DNA of 64,000 nt from assembly GCF_900141775.1 (NCBI RefSeq), contig NZ_FSRI01000001.1, positions 558,001 through 622,000 on the forward strand, read 5' to 3'. Source of the stretch: Salinivibrio sp. ES.052. GTDB taxonomy: Bacteria; Pseudomonadota; Gammaproteobacteria; Enterobacterales; Vibrionaceae. This document shows positions 16,420 through 23,942 of the stretch, piece after piece (position 1 is the stretch's first letter; every line of letters starts with the position of its first letter). The translations under genes and the position numbers were made by a program. The notes under the pieces are model-generated. The model ran no database searches and was not told the origin of the DNA. It worked only from the letters and a program-made list of their open reading frames with translations.

Positions 16420-17313
16420 ATGAAAAAACTGACTACCTTGATTACTACTGCACTATTGTCGTCAACGCTGAGCATCAGTGCGCAAGCGGAAGATAGAATG
16501 GCAATCGTGGTCTCAACCTTAAACAACCCATTTTTTGTCACCATGAAAGAGGGCGCAGAGCAGAAAGCGCAAGATCTTGGTTATGAGCTCTTGGTGCTTG
16601 ATTCGCAAAACGACGCCAGTAAAGAGTTGTCGAATGTGGAGGATTTAACCATCCGTGGCGTTAAAGCCATTTTGATTAATCCGACTGACTCTGACGCGGT
16701 CTCGAACGCCATTCGTATTGCAAATCGCGCGGAGATCCCGGTGATCACCCTAGACCGTGGCGCGAGCCTTGGGGAAGTGGTGAGCCATATTGCTTCTGAT
16801 AACGCCCAAGGCAGTAAAATGGCGGCGGAATACATCATCGGCAAAGTCGGTGAGCGCGCCAAAGTGATCCAACTTGAGGGCATTGCTGGCACGTCAGCAG
16901 CACGCGAGCGTGGTGAAGGCTTTATGGATGCCATTGAAGGTACCGACGTTGAACTACTCGCCAGTCAGCCAGCAGATTTTGATCGCACCAAAGGCCTGAA
17001 TGTGATGGAAAACCTGCTTGCCGCACACCCAGATGTGGAAGCGGTATTCGCCCAGAACGATGAAATGGCATTTGGCGCGTTGCGCGCGGTGCAGGCATCA
17101 GGCAAAGATGTCACCATTGTTGGTTTTGATGGCACCAAAGATGGTATTGCAGCCGTCGAGCGTGGTCATCTGGCAGCGACCATCGCTCAGCAACCGGGTA
17201 TGATTGGTGAGCTGGGTGTCGAAACCGCGGATAAAGTGCTGAAAGGCGAGTCGGTAGACAGCTATATTCCCGTGCCGCTTAAGGTGATCAGCCAAGAAAC
17301 GATCGCTGAATAA
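16420..17313 (+). CDS. rbsB: Periplasmic ribose-binding protein
   Basis: A 297-aa type-I periplasmic binding protein. The first about 23 residues ([20 protein letters not shown]) are a signal peptide. The mature protein opens [20 protein letters not shown] as in RbsB, with [19 protein letters not shown] and [19 protein letters not shown] contributing ribose-binding residues. It delivers ribose to RbsAC and in enteric bacteria also to the Trg chemoreceptor. A terminator follows directly, so rbsK and rbsR may be expressed at a lower level. Confidence 0.96.
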   Translation: MKKLTTLITTALLSSTLSISAQAEDRMAIVVSTLNNPFFVTMKEGAEQKAQDLGYELLVLDSQNDASKELSNVEDLTIRGVKAILINPTDSDAVSNAIRIANRAEIPVITLDRGASLGEVVSHIASDNAQGSKMAAEYIIGKVGERAKVIQLEGIAGTSAARERGEGFMDAIEGTDVELLASQPADFDRTKGLNVMENLLAAHPDVEAVFAQNDEMAFGALRAVQASGKDVTIVGFDGTKDGIAAVERGHLAATIAQQPGMIGELGVETADKVLKGESVDSYIPVPLKVISQETIAE

Positions 17314-17334
17314 GCCGTCAGGGAAACGTATAGT

Positions 17335-17370
17335 GAGCACCATCGGGTTCGCACTGGGTGGTGCTTTTTT
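17335..17370 (+). terminator. Terminator or attenuator after rbsB
   Basis: AGCACCA (17336-17342) pairs with TGGTGCT (17359-17365) and is followed by TTTTTT. It lies between rbsB and rbsK, so some transcripts should end after the binding protein while read-through supplies the kinase and repressor. Confidence 0.8.
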
Positions 17371-17395
17371 GATTTAAAAACGGTAAGGAATAGTA

Positions 17396-18325
17396 ATGAG
17401 CCGATTGGTTGTTCTTGGCAGCGTCAATGCTGATCATGTTTTACGCGTCTCTAGTTTTCCTCGTCCCGGAGAGACATTACACGGTCGAGACTATGCGGTG
17501 ATAGCTGGCGGCAAAGGGGCGAATCAAGCGGTGGCAGCGGTGCGTTGCGGTGCTGATGTTGCCTTTATTGCCAGTGTGGGTGACGACGCCTTTGGTCAGC
17601 AGATTCGTCAGTCTTATGCGCAAGAGGGGATGGATGTCAGTGCGATAAAGGTACAGCCTGATACGCCGACCGGGATTGCGATGATCCAAGTGACTGATCA
17701 GGGCGAGAACAGTATTGCGCTCTCCGCAGAAGCCAATGCGACTCTGACAGCGGATACCATCAGCGATGATCTCACAAAAATCGCCGACGCTGACTATTTA
17801 CTGATGCAGTTAGAAACACCGATGTGTGGCATTGAAAAGGCGGCGTTTCATGCCAGAGCGGCAAAGACACAGGTGGTGCTTAATCCCGCCCCTGCGGCAC
17901 CGCTGAGCGACGCGCTTCTCGCCGCGGTCGATATTATCACCCCGAATGAAACGGAAGCCCAAAGCCTTACGGGTATCGCGGTAACAGACACCGCCAGTGC
18001 CCAAGCGGCCTCGGACGTGCTTCATGAAAAAGGGGTAGGGACTGTACTGATCACCCTCGGCAAACAAGGCGTGTGGCTGAGTGAAAAGGACGAACAAGCG
18101 GGTCAGCTCATTCCTGGGTTCCGTGTCGATGCCGTCGATACCACTGCCGCGGGTGATACCTTTAATGGGGCATTGGTGACAGGACTGATAGAGGGACAGA
18201 CACTTTATCAGGCGATTCGCTTTGCGCATGCCGCGGCGGCATTATCCGTGACCCAGTGTGGCGCACAAACCTCGATTCCTTCTCGTTCAGAGGTTGAGGC
18301 GTTTTTGGCCCATCAAGATGCTTAA
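17396..18325 (+). CDS. rbsK: Ribokinase
   Basis: A 309-aa PfkB-family kinase phosphorylating ribose to ribose-5-phosphate. Family marks are GSVNADHVLRVSSFPRPGET, then GGKGANQAVAAVRCG at the sugar site, LNPAPAAPLSDALL, and the catalytic DTTAAGDTFNGALV with its base Asp. TAAGGA precedes the ATG. A 14-base match to the REP consensus (GGGACAGACACTTT, 18193-18206) lies inside the gene and codes for GQTL in a region where ribokinases vary. Length and frame are intact. Confidence 0.95.
   Translation: MSRLVVLGSVNADHVLRVSSFPRPGETLHGRDYAVIAGGKGANQAVAAVRCGADVAFIASVGDDAFGQQIRQSYAQEGMDVSAIKVQPDTPTGIAMIQVTDQGENSIALSAEANATLTADTISDDLTKIADADYLLMQLETPMCGIEKAAFHARAAKTQVVLNPAPAAPLSDALLAAVDIITPNETEAQSLTGIAVTDTASAQAASDVLHEKGVGTVLITLGKQGVWLSEKDEQAGQLIPGFRVDAVDTTAAGDTFNGALVTGLIEGQTLYQAIRFAHAAAALSVTQCGAQTSIPSRSEVEAFLAHQDA
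18193..18206 (+). repeat. REP-core match inside rbsK
   Basis: GGGACAGACACTTT is identical over 14 bases to the intergenic copies at 16347 and 19454, but is translated here as part of GAG GGA CAG ACA CTT. It may be chance or an absorbed repeat; ribokinase homologues align through the region without a gap. Confidence 0.4.
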
Positions 18326-18359
18326 TCGTTATTTCACCTTAGTCAGCGGAGCGCGATAA

Positions 18360-19364
18360 ATGGCGACCATGAAAGATATTGCCAAACGGGCGGGCGTGTC
18401 GACATCGACGGTCAGTCATGTCATTAACAACACCCGTTATGTGAGTGAGGCGATTGCTGAGAAGGTAAACCAAGCCGCGAAAGAGCTTAACTATTACGCC
18501 CCGTCGGCGTTGGCGCGCAGCCTAAAAGTGAATCGAACTAAAACATTTGGCATGCTGGTGACTACCTCCACCAACCCGTTTTTTGGCGAAGTAGTAAAAG
18601 GCGTCGAGCGCAGCTGTTATCACAATGGCTACAGTTTGATTTTATGCAACACGGAAGGCGATGCTGAGCGTATGCGTGCTTCAATTGATACGCTGTTGCA
18701 AAAGCGGGTCGATGGTTTGATTTTGATGTGCTCGACCTTGGAAGGTGAGCGGATTGAAGGCTTTGATCGTTATCCGGATATTCCCGTGGTGGTGATGGAT
18801 TGGGGGCCGATTGATTTTGCTTGCGATAAAATTCAAGACAATTCCTATCAAGGCGGCTATTTAGCGACCCAGCACTTGATTGACTGTGGCCACCGCCAGA
18901 TTGGTTGCGTTAGTGGTCCCTTGCTTAAACAACAAGCACAGCGCCGTTTTCAAGGCTTTAAAGATGCGCTGCGCGAGGCTGGACTTATTGAGAACGCCGA
19001 CTGGATGGTAGAAGCGGACTTTGAGTGTGAGGGAGGCTATCAAGGCATGCAAGCGATCGCCGCGAGCGGCTCCCTGCCGAGCGCGATTTTTGCCGGCAAT
19101 GACATGATGGCGATGGGGGCGATCAATGCCGCCAATGCACTCGGCATTCGGGTACCCGAGGATCTTTCTATTATGGGGTACGATGATATCCACCTCGCAA
19201 AATTTGTCTCGCCCTCCCTGACCACCATTCACCAGCCCAAGTATCGTCTTGGTCAAGCGGCCGTCGAAACGCTACTCCACAAACTGGATGACCCTAAAAG
19301 CGATAGCCAAACCGTGCAGCTCGAGCCAACGTTAGTAGTGCGCGAGAGTGTGAAACGGATATAG
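18360..19364 (+). CDS. rbsR: Ribose operon repressor
   Basis: A 334-aa LacI-family regulator. The first about 60 residues are the DNA-binding headpiece ([20 protein letters not shown]) with the hinge helix [13 protein letters not shown]. The remainder is the effector domain ([20 protein letters not shown]) that binds ribose or its phosphate. The last gene of the rbs operon, 34 bases after rbsK. It should bind the ATCGAAACGTTTCGAT palindrome upstream of rbsD and be released when ribose is present. Confidence 0.95.
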   Translation: MATMKDIAKRAGVSTSTVSHVINNTRYVSEAIAEKVNQAAKELNYYAPSALARSLKVNRTKTFGMLVTTSTNPFFGEVVKGVERSCYHNGYSLILCNTEGDAERMRASIDTLLQKRVDGLILMCSTLEGERIEGFDRYPDIPVVVMDWGPIDFACDKIQDNSYQGGYLATQHLIDCGHRQIGCVSGPLLKQQAQRRFQGFKDALREAGLIENADWMVEADFECEGGYQGMQAIAASGSLPSAIFAGNDMMAMGAINAANALGIRVPEDLSIMGYDDIHLAKFVSPSLTTIHQPKYRLGQAAVETLLHKLDDPKSDSQTVQLEPTLVVRESVKRI

Positions 19365-19367
19365 CCG

Positions 19368-19506
19368 GAGCTATCGGGGACAGGCACTTTAAGCTAACTA
19401 GATATTCGAGCTATCGGGGACAGGCATTTTAAGCTAACTAGATATTAGCAAACGGGACAGACACTTTTGAGCACTCGGGGGACGAGCACTCGGGGGACAG
19501 TCACTT
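19368..19506 (+). repeat. REP array: tandem 40-bp units and extra cores
   Basis: A 40-base unit (GAGCTATCGGGGACAGGCAC onward) occurs at 19368-19407 and again at 19408-19447 with one change in the core (CAC to CAT). A further core, GGGACAGACACTTTT, is at 19454-19468. GAGCACTCGGGGGAC then repeats at 19469-19483 and 19484-19498, running into GGGACAGTCACTT (19494-19506). All are in the same orientation and fill the rbsR-rluA gap. Confidence 0.85.
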
Positions 19507-19584
19507 ATATGATTGCCCTAGCGACGTAAGGGTGAAGTCGTTATGATGCCTGTCCTCAATGGCTAATCGGTAAATCGCCTCGTT

Positions 19585-20250
19585 ATGTTTTCAATTGTCG
19601 ACCAAAACCAACACTTTGTGGTGATCAATAAGTACCACGGCGTTAGCGTGCAAAAAGAAGCCGATCACGCGGCACTGTTGCCCGCGGTAGCGGCGCACAT
19701 TGGGGTTGAGAAAGTCTACCTTGTGCATCGGTTGGACAAGATGACATCGGGCTTGCTGCTGCTGGCAACTTCTTCTCATGCGGCGTCTGTCCTCTCTGGG
19801 CTGTTTGCTTCTCGCGAGATAGAAAAGTTCTATTTGGCATTAAGTGCCAAAAAGCCGCGTAAGAAGCAGGGACTGATCGTTGGAGATATGACGAAGGGAC
19901 GGCGAGGTAGCTGGAAATTACTGACCAGCAAAGATAACCCAACGAGAACGCGTTTTACCTCTATTGCTGGTGGTGAGGGGAGACGACTTTTTCTCTGTCG
20001 GCCCTACACAGGCAAAACCCATCAAATTCGCGTGGCGATGAAAAGCATTGGCTCACCGCTCATCGGTGATGATTACTATGGCGGCGAGCCTGCCGATCGT
20101 GGCTACTTACACGCTTATGGGCTGCAATTTACGTGTCGTTTTGCCGATGATCAGCCAGCCAAGCACTACAGCTATGTGCTGCCCCCGAGCCAAGGCGAGT
20201 TGTGGCCATCTTTACCGGTGGAGTGGGATGTCCCGTTTTCACTGCTTTAA
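19585..20250 (+). CDS. RluA-family RNA pseudouridine synthase
   Basis: A 221-aa enzyme of the RluA family without an S4 domain. The catalytic aspartate is in VYLVHRLDKMTSGLLLLA, and the C-terminal GKTHQIRVAMKSIGSPLIGD motif is typical. The N-terminal IVDQNQHFVVINKYHGVSVQ is the family opening. It isomerises a uridine in an rRNA or tRNA. The short length and the KGRRGSWKLL insert fit the small subfamily modelled as TIGR01621, whose target I cannot name. It stands alone between REP-filled gaps. Confidence 0.85.
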   Translation: MFSIVDQNQHFVVINKYHGVSVQKEADHAALLPAVAAHIGVEKVYLVHRLDKMTSGLLLLATSSHAASVLSGLFASREIEKFYLALSAKKPRKKQGLIVGDMTKGRRGSWKLLTSKDNPTRTRFTSIAGGEGRRLFLCRPYTGKTHQIRVAMKSIGSPLIGDDYYGGEPADRGYLHAYGLQFTCRFADDQPAKHYSYVLPPSQGELWPSLPVEWDVPFSLL

Positions 20251-20286
20251 TTCTGTTTCACAGAGCGCTGGGAAGTGATGCACAGG

Positions 20287-20610
20287 TTACCAAACAAGTA
20301 GCTTAAAAATCGCGAGAATAACTGTCATCGCGAACAGCCCAATCCAACCTAATGTACGTGTAACGATAGGGATTTGATTGATAGCAAAGTGTGGGAATAG
20401 GATTGCCCACATCGAAACAAATGGCACGATACCAAACGCTCTTTCTGTGTAAAAATTAGGGGTGGCAGCAAAAGGTGGAATGGCTAGGTGCCAAAAACAA
20501 TAAATTCCCACGACGGCCATGCAAATGACCGCTTCTTTGAGTGAGGTTTCCTGAGAGTTGGTAAAGAGATAAAAACCAACCGTCATAATATAGAGTAAGG
20601 CGGCTATCAC
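20287..20610 (-). CDS. Small integral membrane protein, unknown function
   Basis: A 107-aa protein with about four hydrophobic segments: residues 1-16 (IAALLYIMTVGFYLF), 27-47 (AVICMAVVGIYCFWHLAI), 60-80 (GIVPFVSMWAILFPHF) and 85-105 (LGWIGLFAMTVILAIFKLLV). No catalytic motif is visible. It reads leftward into the convergent RluA-type gene with 36 bases between stops. I do not recognise a family, and the only support is an uninterrupted frame with consistent membrane topology. Confidence 0.6.
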   Translation of the reverse strand: MIAALLYIMTVGFYLFTNSQETSLKEAVICMAVVGIYCFWHLAIPPFAATPNFYTERAFGIVPFVSMWAILFPHFAINQIPIVTRTLGWIGLFAMTVILAIFKLLVW

Positions 20611-20669
20611 GGGTTAGTGTCTCTTGGTTTTGCCGGGTGAAGGGGCCTCAACCGAGCCCCCCATCTTTT

Positions 20670-21047
20670 TTAGCTAGCACAGCTTGGTGCAGTAATGGCG
20701 TTATTGAGCACCTGCCGGCCTCGGGTATCGCGAACCAAAATGGTATAGCTGATACCACTGTTTAACATGCTGCGGATATCGTTATCCTCGCAATAACGAC
20801 GCTTTAAGCCGGAAAAGAGCTGCCCCGGTGCTTTTTTGGCATTCTTCTCCAGAAGTGTCAGCTCGATGATTGCATCTTGTGCACGAGCGCGAACCAGAGA
20901 GTAGCCTTCAATATCCATCGGCAGTAACTGTGCAATCATGTCGGCACGTTGGATTGCGGCTTCTGCGGCTTGGTCATGCTGGGTGCTACTACAGGCACTC
21001 AGTATTAGCCCAAGGCCAGTCATCATTAATACTTTTACTAATCGCAT
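20670..21047 (-). CDS. Lipoprotein resembling the GspS/AspS type II secretion pilotin
   Basis: A 125-aa lipoprotein: the signal peptide [20 protein letters not shown] ends in a lipobox with the lipidated Cys at 19. The mature part has two further cysteines (RRYCEDND and APSCAS) placed to form a disulphide. SYTILVRDTRGRQVLNNAI resembles the C-terminal strand region of GspS-beta (AspS) pilotins of Vibrio. Those place the secretin of type II secretion in the outer membrane. Its ATG overlaps the stop of the YciI gene (TAATG), so the two are coupled. The pilotin identity is from memory of the pattern and only moderately sure. Confidence 0.55.
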   Translation of the reverse strand: MRLVKVLMMTGLGLILSACSSTQHDQAAEAAIQRADMIAQLLPMDIEGYSLVRARAQDAIIELTLLEKNAKKAPGQLFSGLKRRYCEDNDIRSMLNSGISYTILVRDTRGRQVLNNAITAPSCAS

Positions 21048-21358
21048 TAGGCAGGGTCCTGAGGAAGCACTTTTTTGAAGGGTTTAACGGTTACGTCTGC
21101 ATAGACACCAGCGGCTACATAAGGGTCTTTGTCGGCCCAGGCTTGGGCGGCTGATAATGACTCAAACCAAGCAATAACGGTTGACCCCGTAAACCCAGCT
21201 TCGCCCGGCTCGTCGCTATCAACGGCAGGGTTTGGTCCTGCAATCATCAAGCGGTTTTCTTTTTCCAGTTGGTGTAAGCGCTCAAGGTGTGCGTCACGCA
21301 CTTGCTTGCGTAGCGGTAGGCTGTTCTCTACGTCTTGCGAATATATGAGATACCACAT
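21047..21358 (-). CDS. YciI-family protein
   Basis: A 103-aa dimeric alpha-beta-barrel (ferredoxin-like) protein. The sequence follows E. coli YciI closely: [20 protein letters not shown], then [20 protein letters not shown] and a C-terminal [20 protein letters not shown]. The conserved His (AHLERL) and Asp are present. The frame extends upstream to 21589 through REP DNA, but homology and an AAGGA site set the start at 21358. The function of YciI is not firmly known; some relatives catalyse small-molecule reactions. It is co-translated with the lipoprotein gene. Confidence 0.88.
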   Translation of the reverse strand: MWYLIYSQDVENSLPLRKQVRDAHLERLHQLEKENRLMIAGPNPAVDSDEPGEAGFTGSTVIAWFESLSAAQAWADKDPYVAAGVYADVTVKPFKKVLPQDPA

Positions 21359-21440
21359 CGTCATTGTCCTTGATAGATGTTTATAGCCATTAGGATACAG
21401 AGTCCAGATTTCTGAGTACAGTGTATTAGTGAGTATTGGA

Positions 21441-21520
21441 GGGACAGGCACCAAAAGTGAAAAGTACCGAGAGTAGGACAGACACTTAAGCATTCTTAAG
21501 TATTTAACGTGCCTGTCCCC
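21441..21520. repeat. REP cluster with an inverted pair
   Basis: GGGACAGGCACC at 21441-21452, GGACAGACACTT at 21476-21487, and the inverted GTGCCTGTCCCC at 21509-21520. The last two face each other as in a REPIN. The cluster lies between yciI and the 37-aa gene. Confidence 0.8.
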
Positions 21521-21607
21521 AATGAGCTTTAAAATCAAATATGAATGGCCCTTTACCTTCCTGTTACTGGAAGGCTTATTCTTCTGCAAAAACGGTCAGG
21601 AGATAAT

Positions 21608-21721
21608 ATGGGATGCTGTAATCAATTCCCGGAAGGTGGAGCCAAAGGGCTAAAGCCGCTCTTAAAAGCGGTGGGCGTATTGTTTGTATTGATAGTGGTG
21701 CTGGCTTATTGGATTGGATGA
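21608..21721 (+). CDS. 37-aa single-pass membrane protein (MGCC type)
   Basis: ATG at 21608 follows CAGGAG with ideal spacing. The product starts MGCCNQFPEGGAKGLKPLLK and ends in a hydrophobic helix (AVGVLFVLIVVLAYWIG) before TGA. The Cys pair at residues 3-4 and the GG-rich head precede one transmembrane segment. I recall similar MGCCNQ-starting small proteins in Vibrio, but have no function to offer. The strong ribosome site and coherent topology support it as real. Confidence 0.65.
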   Translation: MGCCNQFPEGGAKGLKPLLKAVGVLFVLIVVLAYWIG

Positions 21722-21786
21722 GACCTTAGCGAGTTTATTTGGTGTTTACGTTATTGGGATGCCTTCAACGACAAGCCCAACTCACT

Positions 21787-22728
21787 TTAGATCATGACGC
21801 CGGTCATGCGTTTTAGACCGAGTGTCGGCAATACCGCCTGAATACTCGATAGTGAACCTACGATATTCCCGCCCTCTAAGTGAGAGCATGTACTTAACCA
21901 GGTTTCACGTGAGATGTTCAGCTGTGTGAGTAGCTGTGGTCTCGGGAGTGAATTGGCGTTCTGGCCCTGAGCGCACGTCCATTCTACCAGAGCCAAATAG
22001 TCCATAAGGCGAAAAGGGATACCGTCGGGCATCGACTTTCTCGGATTCCCGGCGAAGGGGAATAAGCCGGCTGGCGTCGCTTTATTTTGCTCGAGTGATT
22101 CAACGCGCTCTTTAATCGATGTGTAATTGGCATGCTTAGGCTGTTTGGTGATACCTGCTCGCACTGGGTTCGAATCGACATAGGCCATCGCCGCAGCGAG
22201 TGCTTTTTCATCTAATATGGCTTGGCTTTTAAAGCGTCCCTCCCAAAAATGCCCTGAACATTGATCTTCTCGGTTTGCTTGTGTCGAAATATATTGATTG
22301 AGCAGCTTCATAAACCAGCTGACAGACATCAAACGTTCGCGCCAGTTATCAATGATGCGAAAACACGCTTTTCGCTCTGAGTGGGAAAGCGATTCACCCT
22401 GATAAAAACGTTGGATAAGCGCAGGCGCGTGATGAAAGGCTAGCCAGCGTTCAACAACCTCGATATTGGTTAAAGACTGAGCCGCTTTGGCGTTGATATG
22501 CAAAACAACGTGATAGTGATTGCTCATAATGGCATAAGCACAGATATCGATACAAAACGCTTTGGCGAGTGCAAGTAAACGCGTTTCTATCCATGTGCGA
22601 CGATGCTCATAGCTTTTTTGTGACTGCGCATCATAGCCGCACAAAAAGGAGCGACGCACACAACGTGAGACACAATGGTAATAGGGTGTGGCGGCTAAAT
22701 TTATTTGCGATGCGCGAGCTTTGGTCAT
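21787..22728 (-). CDS. REP-associated tyrosine transposase (RAYT, Y1/HUH family)
   Basis: A 313-aa single-strand DNA transposase relative of IS200 TnpA. The HUH motif is NHYHVVLH (His71 and His73), preceded by ICAYAIMS as in RAYTs. The likely nucleophile is Tyr146 in LLNQYISTQ. It is followed by the family mark GHFWEGRFKSQA and by NPVRAG. RAYTs cut and join REP sequences; unlike IS200 they are usually single copy and immobile. The gene sits in the middle of a dense field of GGGACAGNCAC repeats on both sides, so those are its presumed substrates. GAGGGACCGACG precedes the ATG, and a LexA-like box lies 37-56 bases upstream. The long C-terminal region beyond about residue 230 is typical of larger gammaproteobacterial RAYTs. 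Confidence 0.85.
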   Translation of the reverse strand: MTKARASQINLAATPYYHCVSRCVRRSFLCGYDAQSQKSYEHRRTWIETRLLALAKAFCIDICAYAIMSNHYHVVLHINAKAAQSLTNIEVVERWLAFHHAPALIQRFYQGESLSHSERKACFRIIDNWRERLMSVSWFMKLLNQYISTQANREDQCSGHFWEGRFKSQAILDEKALAAAMAYVDSNPVRAGITKQPKHANYTSIKERVESLEQNKATPAGLFPFAGNPRKSMPDGIPFRLMDYLALVEWTCAQGQNANSLPRPQLLTQLNISRETWLSTCSHLEGGNIVGSLSSIQAVLPTLGLKRMTGVMI

Positions 22729-22764
22729 CGTCGGTCCCTCTTAGCATCTAGGTATGACTAAATA

Positions 22765-22784
22765 TACTGTATAAATGAACAGTC
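22765..22784. promoter_or_regulatory. LexA (SOS) box upstream of the RAYT gene
   Basis: TACTGTATAAATGAACAGTC has the required CTG-N10-CAG and agrees with the E. coli consensus TACTGTATATATATACAGTA at 16 of 20 positions. It is placed to overlap the promoter of the leftward transposase gene. No other rightward gene is near enough to be the target. Confidence 0.6.
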
Positions 22785-22858
22785 TTCATCTTTTCTAGCT
22801 CGAGTTTTCGTGACAGTGCAAGAAATGATGTAATTATGAGCGTTGTTATTTGCTTAAC

Positions 22859-23053
22859 ATGTCTGTCCCAAGAAGTACTTCTCGAGAATAGTGAGTAGTG
22901 ATGGCGTAGCGTCGTAACAGGGACACTCACTACAGAGTGCCTGTCCTGATAGAGGAAAAGGTTCGAACGTTGGAGAAAAACTACGAGGATAGTCACCAAG
23001 AGGTGACTGTCCTCGCTAGAAATCACTCGCATGAAATCAACAGTGCCTGTCCC
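22859..23053. repeat. REP cluster with hairpins upstream of the RAYT gene
   Basis: Copies in this gap: ATGTCTGTCCCA (22859-22870); GGACACTCAC (22921-22930) facing GTGCCTGTCC (22937-22946); GAGGATAGTCACC (22985-22997) facing GGTGACTGTCCTC (23002-23014) with a four-base loop; and GTGCCTGTCCC (23043-23053). Two are head-to-head pairs able to fold, the REPIN arrangement. Confidence 0.8.
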
Positions 23054-23065
23054 TATAAGGAGAGG

Positions 23066-23833
23066 CTAGGCCGGAACGCCGCTGTGAAAGCGGAAATGGT
23101 TGTCGGGTGCTTGGATCAACTCGGCTTCGCGCTCGCCGATGGTTTGAATGCGGTCGCGAATGTCTTCGCCGGCGATAGTTTCTGCAAGTGTCAGGTAGTC
23201 TTGATAATGGCGTGCTTCGGAGCGCAGTAGCGAGATATAGAACTTTTGCAGTTCATCATCAAGGTGTGGGGCGACTTTAGCAAAGCGCTCGCAGGAGCGT
23301 GCTTCAATGTAGGCGCCAATAATCAGTTTATCGACCAAGGTAGCCGGTTCGTGAGTGCGTGCCGCGCGCATCAATCCTTTGGCGTAGCGGCCTGCTTCTA
23401 ACGGTTGATAAGGAATGCCGCGTGCGTCCATGATTTCAATCACTTGCTCAAAATGATGAAACTCTTCTTTGATTAAGCGAACCATTTTATCAATCAAGGC
23501 TTGGCCGTGGGCAAACCCCGTTTTAGGGGTTAAAGGCGCGCTGAGACCGTTTTTGCGCGCGTGGAAGATCCCATCGCGAACGCCGCGATAAACAAAGTCT
23601 TCATAGGGTTTGGCCCATGCCAGCAGTTGCTCGCCACTCGCCGCGTCGACCGCATACTTACGGATCAGCCACATCGCGGTTTGGCTGGCTTTTAATTCGC
23701 AGTTTGCGTGATCGCGCAAAAGAATCGATTGGTTGTCAGGCTGGATGGCCGCGTCAATCCAACTGTCGGGGGTTTGACAGTGCAGAAAACCATGAATAGG
23801 GGTGAGTAGGGTATTAATTTCTTGGCGTAGCAT
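23066..23833 (-). CDS. miaE: tRNA 2-methylthio-N6-isopentenyladenosine hydroxylase
   Basis: A 255-aa ferritin-like diiron oxygenase that hydroxylates ms2i6A at position 37 of tRNAs reading U-starting codons. The metal ligands fall in CELKASQTA, KEEFHHFEQV, YIEARSCERF and RSEARHYQDYL, the four-helix pattern of MiaE. The frame opens at 23872, but homology (INTLLTPIHGFLHCQTPDSW) begins near the ATG at 23833; the start is uncertain by 13 codons. It lies downstream of the chitin operon on the same strand with a 109-base gap and is probably expressed separately. Confidence 0.93.
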   Translation of the reverse strand: MLRQEINTLLTPIHGFLHCQTPDSWIDAAIQPDNQSILLRDHANCELKASQTAMWLIRKYAVDAASGEQLLAWAKPYEDFVYRGVRDGIFHARKNGLSAPLTPKTGFAHGQALIDKMVRLIKEEFHHFEQVIEIMDARGIPYQPLEAGRYAKGLMRAARTHEPATLVDKLIIGAYIEARSCERFAKVAPHLDDELQKFYISLLRSEARHYQDYLTLAETIAGEDIRDRIQTIGEREAELIQAPDNHFRFHSGVPA

Positions 23834-23942
23834 GCCGGAAACACTCTCAGACTGACAACAATGGCTGAGCATTATAAACAGAAGGGATGCGAGCGCAAAG
23901 AGCTGGCAGCGCAGGAGGCGCTGCCAGGTGGGCGAATTCGGC

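Noticed and set aside
21787-22728. Ordinary IS200/IS605 insertion sequence
   Set aside because: The protein is much longer than IS200 TnpA and has RAYT-type motifs, and there are no matching element ends or a tnpB gene; RAYT fits better.
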